This document shows, piece after piece, positions 52,978 through 64,000 of a stretch of DNA of 64,000 bases (within the stretch, counting starts at the first letter, position 1; the number at the start of each line of letters is the position of its first letter). The translations under genes were made by a program, and so were the position numbers. The notes beneath the pieces are model-generated. The model searched no databases and was not told where the DNA came from. It saw only the letters and a list, made by a program, of their open reading frames with translations. This stretch comes from Hydractinia symbiolongicarpus (lineage: Eukaryota > Cnidaria > Hydrozoa > Anthoathecata > Hydractiniidae): positions 33,525,828-33,589,827 of the forward strand of contig NC_079876.1 of assembly GCF_029227915.1 (NCBI RefSeq), in the 5' to 3' direction.

Positions 52978-55900
52978 GACTTTCTAACAGTATCAATCCG
53001 CTTCAGATACAACGATTGCGTCACATATTCGTGCCAACATATATTTAGCGATATCTTTCTCATATTACCACGTTGCATCGCTTTTAACAGTGAAACGATT
53101 GACTGTGGGACTTAATTGAACTGATTTTGGACTGTGACCTTAAAAATGTTATAAGTGAGACAATTGGACTTCAAAAATAACCTGATAAATGTGATAAAGG
53201 AGACAATTGGACTCCAAGAAATAACATTCATCTTAATTTGACATGATTTCCGGAACTCAGCGATTACACTTGGCGCTGTGGTATCTCTTCATTTAAAAAT
53301 TTAGATAAATAAGTCAATTTTTACTGTGGGACCAATCGTAGCCGTTATCGCGCGCTGAAGAAATAGCGACAGTTTTAAAAACTACATTTCGTTGACTTTC
53401 TAAAGGTATCAATACGCTTCAGATACAACGGTAGGGTCACATATTCGTACCAACATGTATTTAACGATATTTTTCTGATATTACTAGGTTGCATCGCTTT
53501 TAACAGGGAAACGATTGACTGTGGGACTTAATTGAACTGATTTTGGGCTCCAGGAAATAACATTCTTCTAAATTTGACATGATTGCCGCAACTCAACGAT
53601 TACACTGGGCGCTGTGGTAGCGCTTCATTTAAAAATTTAGATGAATAAGTCATTCTTTACCGTGGGACCAATCCTAGCCCTTATCGAGCGCTGAAGAAAT
53701 AGTGACAGTTTCAAAAACTACATTTCATTGAATTTCTAACGGTGTCAGTTCGTTTGAGTTTCAACGGTTGGGTCATATGTTCGTACCAACATGTAGTTAG
53801 CGATATTTTTCTGATATTACTAGATTGCATCGCTTTTAACAATGAAACGATTGACTGTGGGACTTGATTGAACTAACTTTGGACTGTGACCTGAGAAATG
53901 TGATAAATGAGACACTTGGCCTCCAAGAGATAACATTCATGTTAACTTGACATGATTGCCGGAACTCAGCGATTACACGGGGCGATGTGGTAGCGCTTCA
54001 TTTTGAAATCCTAGCCGTTATGCCGCGCTGAAGAAACAGAGACAGTTTCAAAAACTACATTTCATTGACTTTCTAACAGTATCAATCCGTTTGAGAAACA
54101 ACGGTTGAGTCACATATTCGTACCAACATGTATTTCGTGATATCTTTCCGGTATTACTAGGTTGTATCGCTTTTAACAGTGAAACGATTAACTGTGGGAC
54201 TTTATTGAACTGATTTTGGGCTGTGACCTTATAAATGTGATAAATGAGACAATTGGACTCCAAGAAATAATATTCATCTTAATTTGACATGATTTCCGGA
54301 ACTCAGCGATTACACTGGGCGCTGTGGTAGCGCTTCATTTAAAAATTTAGATAAATAAGTCATTCTTTACCGTGCAACCAATCCTCGACGTTATCGCGCG
54401 CTGAAGAAATTGTTTGAAAAACTACAATTCATTGACTTTCTGATGGTGTCAATGCGTTTGAGATACAACGGTTGGGTCACATATTTGTACCAACATGTAT
54501 TTAACGATATTTTTCTGATATTACTAGGTTGCATCGCTTTTAACAGGGAAACGATTGACTGTTGGACTTAATTGAACTGATTTTGGACTCCAAGAAATAA
54601 CATTCTTCTTAATTTGACATGCTTGCCGGAACTCAGCGATTACACTGGACGCTGTGGTATGGCTTTATTTAAAAATTTAGATTAGTAAGACATTTTGTAC
54701 TGTGAGACCAATCGAAGCCGTTAGGACGCGCCGAAGAAATAGAGACAGCTTCAAAACTACATTTCACTGACTTTCTAACAGTATCAGTCCGTTTGAGTTA
54801 CAACGTTTGTGTCACATGTTCGCACAAACATGTATTTAGCGATATTTTCCGTTATTACCTGGTTGCATCGCTTTTAACAATGAAACGATTGACTGTGGGA
54901 CTTAATTGACCTAACTTTGGACCCTGACCTGATAAATGTGATAAATGAGACAATTGGCCTCCAAGAAATAACATTCATCTTAATTTGACATGATTGCCGG
55001 AACTCAGCGATTACACTGGGCGTTGTGGTAGCGCTTCATTTTAAAATCCTAGCCGTTATGCCACGCTGAAGAAACAGAGACAGTTTCAAAACTACGTTTC
55101 ATTGACTTTCTAACAGTATCAATCCGTTTGAGTTACAACAGCTGAGTCACATATTCGTACCAACATGTATTTCGTGATATCTTTCCGGTATTACTAGGTT
55201 GTATCACTTTTAACAGTGAAACGATTGACTGTGGGACTTTATTCAACTGATTTTGGGCTGTGACCTTATAAATGTGATAAATGAGACAATTGGACTCCAA
55301 GAAATAACATTCATCTTAATTTGACATGATTTCCGGAACTCAGCGATTACACTGGGCGCTGTGGTAGCGCTTCATTTGAAAATTTAGATAAATAAGTCAT
55401 TCTTTACCGTGCAACCAATCCTTGCCCTTATCGGGCGCTGAAGAAATAGTTTAAAAAACTACAATTCATTGACTTTCTAACGGGTTCAATGCGTTTGAAT
55501 TACAACGGTTGGGTCACATATTTGTACCAACATGTATTTAACGATATTTTTCTGATATTACTAGGTTGCATCGCTTTTAACAGGGAAACGATTGACTGTT
55601 GGACTTAATTGAACTGATTTTGGACTCCAAGAAATAACATTCTTCTTAATTTGACATGCTTGCCGGAACTCAGCGATTACACTGGACGCTGTGGTATGGC
55701 TTTATTTAAAAATTTAGATTAGTAAGACATTTTGTACTGTGAGACCAATCGAAGCCGTTAGGACGCGCCGAAGAAATAGAGACAGCTTCAAAACTACATT
55801 TCACTGACTTTCTAACAGTATCAGTCCGTTTGAGTTACAACGTTTGTGTCACATGTTCGCACAAACATGTATTTAGCGATATTTTCCGTTATTACCTGGT

Positions 55901-56140
55901 TGCATCGCTTTTAACAATGAAACGATTGACTGTGGGACTTAATTGACCTAACTTTGGACCCTGACCTGATAAATGTGATAAATGAGACAATTGGCCTCCA
56001 AGAAATAACATTCATCTTAATTTGACATGATTGCCGGAACTCAGCGATTACACTGGGCGTTGTGGTAGCGCTTCATTTTAAAATCCTAGCCGTTATGCCG
56101 CGCTGAAGAAACAGAGACAGTTTCAAAACTACGTTTCATT
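52978..56140 (+). repeat. Satellite B block duplicated from 42549-45711
   Basis: Offset of about 10428-10429: 42549/52978, 43638/54067 and 44675/55103. It includes the private 43301-type monomer with GAATTTCTAA and two 1037-bp trimers. The copies are 10 kb apart with different HORs between them. Confidence 0.8.
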
Positions 56141-57525
56141 GACTTTCTAACAGTATCAATCCGTTTGAGTTACAACAGCTGAGTCACATATTCGTACCAA
56201 CATGTATTTCGTGATATCTTTCCGGTATTACTAGGTTGTATCACTTTTAACAGTGAAACGATTGACTGTGGGACTTTATTCAACTGATTTTGGGCTGTGA
56301 CCTTATAAATGTGATAAATGAGACAAGTGGACTCCAAGAAATAACATTCATCTTAATTTGACATGATTTCCGGAACTCAGCGATTACACTGGGCGCTGTG
56401 GTAGCGCTTCATTTAAAAATTTAGATAAATAAGTCATTCTTTACCGTGCAACCAATCCTCGCCCTTATCGGGCGCTGAAGAAATAGTTTAAAAAACTACA
56501 ATTCATTGACTTTCTAACGGGTTCAATGCGTTTGAATTACAACGGTTGGGTCACATATTTGTACCAACATGTATTTAACGATATTTTTCTGATATTACTA
56601 GGTTGCATCGCTTTTAACAGGGAAACGATTGACTGTTGGACTTAATTGAACTGATTTTGGACTCCAAGAAATAACATTCTTCTTAATTTGACATGCTTGC
56701 CGGAACTCAGCGATTACACTGGACGCTGTGGTAACGCTTTATTTAAAAATTTAGATTAGTAAGACATTTTGCACTGTGAGACCAATCGAAGCCGTTAGGA
56801 CGCGCCGAAGAAATAGAGACAGCTTCAAAAACTACATTTCACTGACTTTCTAACAGTATCAGTCCGTTTGACTTACAACGTTTGTGTCACATGTTCGCAC
56901 AAACATGTATTTAGCGATATTTTCCGTTATTACCAGGTTGCATCGCTTTTAACAATGAAACGATTGACTGTGGGACTCAATTGACCTAACTTTGGACCCT
57001 GACCTGATCAATATGATAAATGAGACAATTGGCCTCCAAGAAATAACATTCATCTTAATTTGACATGATTTCCGGAACTCAGCGATTACACTGGGCGCTG
57101 TGGTAGCGCTTCAATTAAAAATTTAGATAAATAAGTCACTTTTTACTGTGAGACCAAACGAAGCCGTTAGGACGCGCCGAAGGAATAGCGACAGTTTTAA
57201 AAACTACATTTCATTGACTTTCTAAAGGTATCAATACGCTTCAGATACAACGGTAGGGTCACATATTCGTACCAACATGTATTTAACGATATTTTTCTGA
57301 TATTGCTAGGTTGCATCGCTTTTAACAGGGAAACGATTGACTGTGGGACTTAATTGAACTGATTTTGGGCTCCAGGAAATAACATTCTTCTTAATTTGAC
57401 ATGATTGCCGCAACTCAGCGTTTACACTGGGCGCTGTGGTAGCGCTTCATTTAAAAATTTAGATAAATAAGTCATTCTTTACCGTGGGACCAATCCTAGC
57501 CCTTATCGAGCGCTGAAGAAATAGC

Positions 57526-57619
57526 GACAGTTTCAAAAACTACATTTCATTGAATTTCTAACGGTGTCAGTTCGTTTGAGTTACAAGAAATTCAATGAAA
57601 TGTAGTTTTTGAAACTGTC
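57526..57619. repeat. Perfect 33-bp inverted repeat at satellite B turnover point
   Basis: The arms 57526-57558 and 57587-57619 (starting GACAGTTTCAAAAACTAC and its complement) flank a 28-base spacer. Outside the arms the two orientations continue in register (GAAATAGC on one side, the complement of GAAACAGA on the other). This is where the array changes strand. Confidence 0.93.
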
Positions 57620-60600
57620 TCTGTTTCTTCAGCGCGGCATAACGGCTAGGATTTCAAAATGAAGCGCTACCACATCGCCCAGTGTAATCGCTGAGTTCCG
57701 GCAATCATGTCAAATTAAGATGATTGTTATTTCTTGGAGGGCAATTGTCTCATTTATCACATTTCTCAGGTCACAGTCCAAAGTTAGTTCAATCAAGTCC
57801 CACAGTCAATCGTTTCATTGTTAAAAGCCATGCAATCTAGTAACATCAGAAAAATATCGTTAAATACATGTTGGTACGGATATGTGACCCTACCGTTGTA
57901 TCTGAAGCGTATTGATACCTTTAGAAAGTCAATGAAATGTAGTTTTTAAAACTGTCGCTATTTCTTCAGCGCGCGATAACGGCTACGATTGGTCCCACAG
58001 TAAAAAATGACTTATTTATCTAAATTTTTAAATGAAGCGCTACCACAGCGCCCAGTGTAATCGCTGAGTTCCGGAAATCATGTCAAATTAAGATGAATGT
58101 TATTTCTTGGAGTCCAATTGTCTCCTTTATCACATTAATCAGGTCATTTTTGAAGTCCAATTGTCTCACTTATAACATTTTTAAGGTCACAGTCCAAAAT
58201 CAGTACAATTAATTCCCACAGTCAATCGTTTCACTGTTAAAAGCGATGCAACGTGGTAATATGAGAAAAATATCGCTAAATATATGTTGGCACGAATATG
58301 TGACGCAACCGTTGTATCTGAAGCGGATTGATACTGTTAGAAAGTCAGTGAAATGTAGTTTTTGAAGCTGTCTCTATTCCTTCGGCGCGTCCTAACGGCT
58401 TCGATTGGTCTCACAGTAAAAAGTGACTTATTTATCTAAATTTTTAAATGAAGCGCTACCACAGCGCCCAGTGTAATCGCTGAGTTCCGGAAATCATGTC
58501 AAATTAAGATGAATGTTATTTCTTGGAGGCCAATTGTCTCATTTATCACATTTATCAGGTCAGGGTCCAAAGTTAGGTCAATTTAGTCCCACAGTCAATC
58601 GTTTCATTGTTAAAAGCGATGCAACCTGGTAATAACGGAAAATATCGCTAAATACATGTTTGTGCGAACATGTGACACAAACGTTGTAAGTCAAACGGAC
58701 TGATACTGTTAGAAAGTCAGTGAAATGTAGTTTTTGAAGCTGTCTCTATTTCTTCGGCGCGTTCTAACGGCTTCGATTGGTCTCACAGTACAAAATGTCT
58801 TACTAATCTAAATTTTTATATAAAGCGTTACCACAGCTTCCAGTGTAATCGCTGAGTTCCGGCAAGCATGTCAAATTAAGAAGAATGTTATTTCTTGGAG
58901 TCCAAAGTCAGATCAATTAAGTCCAACAGTCAATCGTTTCCCTGTTAAAAGCGATGCAACCTAGTAATATCAGAAAAATATCGTTAAATACATGTTGGTA
59001 CAAATATGTGACCCAACCGTTGTAATTCAAACGCATTGAACGCGTTAGAAAGTCAATGAATTGTAGTTTTTTAAACTATTTCTTCAGCGCGCGATAACGG
59101 CGAGGATTGGTTGCACGGTAAAGAATGACTTATTTATCTAAATTTTTAAATGAAGCGCTACCACAGCGCCCAGTGTAATCGCTGAGTTCCGGAAATCATG
59201 TCAAATTAAGATGAATGTTATTTCTTGGAGTCCAATTGTCTCATTTATCACATTTATAAGGTCACAGCCCAAAATCAGTTGATTAAAGTCCCACAGTCAA
59301 TCGTTTCACTGTTAAAAGTGATACAACCTAGTAATACCGGAAATATATCACGAAATATATGTTGGTACGAATATGTGACTCAGCTGTTGTAACTCAAACG
59401 GATTGATACTGTTAGAAAGTCAATGAAATGTAGTTTTTGAAACTGTCTCTGTTTCTTCAGCGCGGCATAACGGCTAGGATTTCAAAATGAAGCGCTACCA
59501 CATCGCCCAGTGTAATGGCTGAGTTCCGGCAACCATGTCAAATTAACATGAATGTTATTTCTTGGAGGCGAATTGTCTCATTTATCACATTTCTCAGGTC
59601 ACAGTCCAAAGTTAGTTCAATCAAGTCCCACAGTCAACCGTTTCATTGTTAAAAGCGATGCAATCTAGTAATATCAGAAAAATATCGCTAAATACATGTT
59701 GGTACGAACATATGACGCAACCGTTGTAACTCAAACGAACTGACACCGTTAGAAATTCAATGAAATGTATTTTTTGAAACTGTCTCTATTTCTTCGGCGC
59801 GTTCTAACGGCTTCGATTGGTCTCACAGTACAAAATGTCTTACTAATCTAAATTTTTAAATAAAGCGTTACCACAGCGTCCAGTGTAATCGCTGAGTTCC
59901 GGCAAGCATGTCAAATTAAGAAGAATGTTATTTCTTGGAGTCCAAAGTCAGATCAATTAAGTCCAACAGTCAATCGTTTCCCTGTTAAAAGCGATGCAAC
60001 CTAGTAATATCAGAAAAATATCGTTAAATACATGTTGGTACAAATATGTGACCCAACCGTTGTAATTCAAACGCATTGAACGCGTTAGAAAGTCAATGAA
60101 TTGTAGTTTTTTAAACTATTTCTTCAGCGCGCGATAACGGCGAGGATTGGTTGCACGGTAAAGAATGACTTATTTATCTAAATTTTTAAATGAAGCGCTA
60201 CCACAGCGCCCAGTGTAATCGCTGAGTTCCGGAAATCATGTCAAATTAAGATGAATGTTATTTCTTGGAGTCCAATTGTCTCATTTATCACATTTATAAG
60301 GTCACAGCCCAAAATCAGTTGATTAAAGTCCCACAGTCAATCGTTTCACTGTTAAAAGTGATACAACCTAGTAATACCGGAAATATATCACGAAATATAT
60401 GTTGGTACGAATATGTGACTCAGCTGTTGTAACTCAAACGGATTGATACTGTTAGAAAGTCAATGAAATGTAGTTTTTGAAACTGTCTCTGTTTCTTCAG
60501 CGCGGCATAACGGCTAGGATTTCAAAATGAAGCGCTACCACATCGCCCAGTGTAATGGCTGAGTTCCGGCAATCATGTCAAATTAACATGAATGTTATTT

Positions 60601-63600
60601 CTTGGAGGCGAATTGTCTCATTTATCACATTTCTCAGGTCACAGTCCAAAGTTAGTTCAATCAAGTCCCACAGTCAATCGTTTCATTGTTAAAAGCGATG
60701 CAATCTAGTAATATCAGAAAAATATCGCTAAATACATGTTGGTACGAACATATGACCCAACCGTTGTAACTCAAACGAACTGACACCGTTAGAAATTCAA
60801 TGAAATGTATTTTTTGAAACTGTCGCTATTTCTTCAGCGCTCGATAAGGGCTAGGATTGGTCCCACGGTAAAGAATGACTTATTCATCTAAATTTTTAAA
60901 TGAAGCGCTACCACAGCGCCCAGTGTAATCGCTGAGTTGCGGCAATCATGTCAAATTAAGAAGAATGTTATTTCCTGGAGCCCAAAATCAGTTCAATTAA
61001 GTCCCACAGTCAATCGTTTCCCTGTTAAAAGCGATGCAACCTAGTAATATCAGAAAAATATCGTTAAATACATGTTGGTACGAATATGTGACCCTACCGT
61101 TGTATCTGAAGCGTATTGATACCTTTAGAAAGTCAACGAAATGTAGTTTTTAAAACTGTCGCTATTTCTTCAGCGCGCGATAACGGCTACGATTGGTCCC
61201 ACAGTAAAAAATGACTTATTTATCTAAATTTTTAAATGAAGCGCTACCACAGCGCCCAGTGTAATCGCTGAGTTCCGGAAATCATGTCAAATTAAGATGA
61301 ATGTTATTTCTTGGAGTCCAATTGTCTCCTTTATCACATTTATCAGGTCATTTTTGAAGTCCAATTGTCTCACTTATAACATTTTTAAGGTCACAGTCCA
61401 AAATCAGTTCAATTAAGTCCCACAGTCAATCGTTTCACTGTTAAAAGCGATGCAACGTGGTAATATGAGAAAAATATCGCTAAATATATGTTGGCACGAA
61501 TATGTGACGCAACCGTTGTATCTGAAGCGGATTGATACTGTTAGAAAGTCAGTGAAATGTAGTTTTTGAAGCTGTCTCTATTTCTTCGGCGCGTCCTAAC
61601 GGCTTCGATTGGTCTCACAGTAAAAAGTGACTTATTCATCTAAATTTTTAAATGACGCGCTACCACAGCGCCCAGTGTAATCGCTGAGTTCCGTAAATCA
61701 TGTCAAATTAAGATGAATGTTATTTCTGGGAGGCCAATTGTCTCATTTATCACATTTATCAGGTCAGGGTCCAAAGTTAGGTCAATTAAGTCCCACAGTC
61801 AATCGTTTCATTGTTAAAAGCGATGCAACCTGGTAATAACGGAAAATATCGCTAAATACATGTTTGTGCGAACATGTGACACAAACGTTGTAACTCAAAC
61901 GGACTGATACTGTTAGAAAGTCAGTGAAATGTAGTTTTTGAAGCTGTCTCTATTTCTTCGGCGCGTCCTAACGGCTTCGATTGGTCTCACAGTACAAAAT
62001 GTCTTACTAATCTAAATTTTTAAATAAAGCGTTACCACAGCGTCCCGTGTAATCGCTGAGTTCCGGCAAGTATGTCAAATTAAGAAGAATGTTATTTCTT
62101 GGTGTCCAAAATCAGTTCAATTAAGTCCAACAGTCAATCGTTTCCCTGTTAAAAGCGATGCAACCTAGTAATATCAGAAAAATATCGTTAAATACATGTT
62201 GGTACAAGTATGTGACCCAACTGTTGTAACTCAAACGCATTGAACGCGTTAGAAAGTCAATGAATTGTAGTTTTTTAAACTATTTCTTCAGCGCGCGATA
62301 ACGGCGAGGATTGGTTGCACGGTAAAGAATGACTTATTTATCTAAATTTTTAAATGAAGCGCTACCACAGCGCCCAGTGTAAACGCTGAGTTCCGGAAAT
62401 CATGTCAAATTAAGATGAATGTTATTTCTTGGAGTCCAATTGTCTCATTTATCACATTTATAAGGTCACAGCCCAAAATCAGTTGATTAAAGTCCCACAG
62501 TCAATCGTTTCACTGTTAAAAGTGATACAACCTAGTAATACCGGAAATATATCACGAAATATATGTTGGTACGAATATGTGACTCAGCTGTTGTAACTCA
62601 AACGGATTGATACTGTTAGAAAGTCAATGAAATGTAGTTTTTGAAACTGTCTCTGTTTCTTCAGCGCGGCATAACGGCTAGGATTTCAAAATGAAGCGCT
62701 ACCACATCGCCCAGTGTAATGGCTGAGTTCCGGCAACCATGTCAAATTAACATGAATGTTATTTCTTGGAGGCGAATTGTCTCATTTATCACATTTCTCA
62801 GGTCACAGTCCAAAGTTAGTTCAATCAAGTCCCACAGTCAACCGTTTCATTGTTAAAAGCGATGCAATCTAGTAATATCAGAAAAATATCGCTAAATACA
62901 TGTTGGTACGAACATATGACGCAACCGTTGTAACTCAAACGAACTGACACCGTTAGAAATTCAATGAAATGTATTTTTTGAAACTGTCTCTATTTCTTCG
63001 GCGCGTTCTAACGGCTTCGATTGGTCTCACAGTACAAAATGTCTTACTAATCTAAATTTTTAAATAAAGCGTTACCACAGCGTCCAGTGTAATCGCTGAG
63101 TTCCGGCAAGCATGTCAAATTAAGAAGAATGTTATTTCTTGGAGTCCAAAGTCAGATCAATTAAGTCCAACAGTCAATCGTTTCCCTGTTAAAAGCGATG
63201 CAACCTAGTAATATCAGAAAAATATCGTTAAATACATGTTGGTACAAATATGTGACCCAACCGTTGTAATTCAAACGCATTGAACGCGTTAGAAAGTCAA
63301 TGAATTGTAGTTTTTTAAACTATTTCTTCAGCGCGCGATAACGGCGAGGATTGGTTGCACGGTAAAGAATGACTTATTTATCTAAATTTTTAAATGAAGC
63401 GCTACCACAGCGCCCAGTGTAATCGCTGAGTTCCGGAAATCATGTCAAATTAAGATGAATGTTATTTCTTGGAGTCCAATTGTCTCATTTATCACATTTA
63501 TAAGGTCACAGCCCAAAATCAGTTGATTAAAGTCCCACAGTCAATCGTTTCACTGTTAAAAGTGATACAACCTAGTAATACCGGAAATATATCACGAAAT

Positions 63601-64000
63601 ATATGTTGGTACGAATATGTGACTCAGCTGTTGTAACTCAAACGGATTGATACTGTTAGAAAGTCAATGAAATGTAGTTTTTGAAACTGTCTCTGTTTCT
63701 TCAGCGCGGCATAACGGCTAGGATTTCAAAATGAAGCGCTACCACATCGCCCAGTGTAATGGCTGAGTTCCGGCAATCATGTCAAATTAACATGAATGTT
63801 ATTTCTTGGAGGCGAATTGTCTCATTTATCACATTTCTCAGGTCACAGTCCAAAGTTAGTTCAATCAAGTCCCACAGTCAATCGTTTCATTGTTAAAAGC
63901 GATGCAATCTAGTAATATCAGAAAAATATCGCTAAATACATGTTGGTACGAACATATGACCCAACCGTTGTAACTCAAACGAACTGACACCGTTAGAAAT
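57587..64000 (-). repeat. Satellite B array, reverse orientation
   Basis: All B boxes are reverse-complemented (for example GTTAAAAGCGATGCAA and CAGTCAATCGTTTC) from here to the end of the window. The same monomer types occur: the two-module type near 58.0-58.3 and 61.2-61.5 kb, the 3'-deleted type near 57.65, 59.5, 60.5, 62.7 and 63.7 kb. The right end is not reached. Confidence 0.96.
59035..64000 (-). repeat. 3204-bp HOR in the reverse satellite B array
   Basis: Positions around 59761 and 60757 recur at 62965 and 63961 (offset 3204). About one and a half copies are visible. Within the unit a roughly 1040-bp step is also seen (58751/59791), related to the 1037-bp trimer of the forward array. 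Confidence 0.75.

Larger units (their letters stand above)
39580..57586 (+). repeat. Satellite B array, forward orientation
   Basis: Tandem monomers measured between successive GACTTTCTAA boxes: 367, 336, 372, 416, 330, 336, 372, 416, 416, 336, 337, 367 and so on. Conserved boxes are AAAACTACATTTCA, GCATCGCTTTTAAC, GAAACGATTGACTG, CCAAGAAATAACATTC, TTAATTTGACATG, CCGGAACTCAGCGATTACAC and GCGCTGAAGAAATAG. The family is AT-rich and unrelated overall to satellite A apart from one 14-mer. Minus-strand open frames of 71 codons recur at 39585, 51174, 51884 and 54048 only because the same monomer type recurs. I do not recognise the family. Confidence 0.96.

Noticed and set aside
39585-54263. Four 71-codon minus-strand frames starting MESNCLIYHIYK
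   Set aside because: They come from the same satellite B monomer type at 39585, 51174, 51884 and 54048. Other B monomers break the frame, so selection for a protein is not indicated.
57587-64000. Exact palindrome of the forward satellite B array
   Set aside because: Only about 33 bp around the turnover is perfectly symmetric; beyond it the monomer order and HOR length differ from the left side.
1-64000. Undescribed gene system, phage or defence island
   Set aside because: No coding region, RNA gene or mobile-element gene could be supported anywhere; the novelty lies in satellite organisation.

Overview
The window holds no gene that I can support. It is 64 kb of tandemly repeated satellite DNA made of two families, with no intervening unique sequence. 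Satellite A (1-39579) has a monomer of about 203 bp. Satellite B (39580-64000) has monomers of about 330-416 bp. The open frames present are short (121 codons at most). They recur with the repeat period, lie on both strands of the same monomers, and cannot run on because 203 is not a multiple of 3. There is no sign of rRNA, tRNA, CRISPR, a transposase or reverse transcriptase, or a bacterial operon. Long satellite arrays with higher-order repeats (HORs) and orientation switches point to a eukaryotic chromosome, probably heterochromatin such as a centromeric, pericentromeric or subtelomeric block. CpG-rich boxes are kept in almost all monomers, which hints at a genome with little CpG methylation (perhaps an invertebrate), but the species cannot be told from the sequence.

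Satellite A, 1-39579. Forward monomers run through most of the region and carry a G-rich box, a small CAAAAATG/CATTTTTG dyad and an A/T-rich tail. Orientation flips: reverse 1-230, forward 231-1450, reverse 1451-2810, then forward except for four short reverse islands (11967-12527, 14397-14957, 24290-24850, 25706-26063). All four islands use the same two breakpoints and are therefore amplified copies of one inversion. The array is built by nested duplication: an 811-bp tetramer inside a 3042-bp unit (3.78-9.86 kb), a 2430-bp unit holding an inverted island (11.31-16.17 kb), and a large tandem duplication in which 2816-18963 is repeated as 18991-30206. The second copy is shorter by steps that are nearly all whole monomers. 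From 30.2 to 39.6 kb the array is more heterogeneous and rich in a class about 11 bp shorter.

Satellite B, 39580-64000. The A/B switch is a clean breakpoint at a TAGTG microhomology. Monomer lengths come from a movable module of about 40 bp present 0, 1 or 2 times and an independent deletion of about 36 bp. HORs of 1454, 1037, 1827 (three copies) and 710 bp follow one another. A block of about 3.2 kb recurs about 10.43 kb downstream. At 57586/57587 the whole array turns over through a perfect 33-bp inverted repeat, and satellite B then runs on the minus strand to the end with a 3204-bp HOR.

The biological content is therefore structural: how an array grows by unequal exchange, and how inversions arise inside it and then spread with the HOR. 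Possible protein-binding or structure-forming motifs (a near-match to the CENP-B box core, a four-GGG tract, dyads, and a 14-mer shared by A and B) are described as candidates only.
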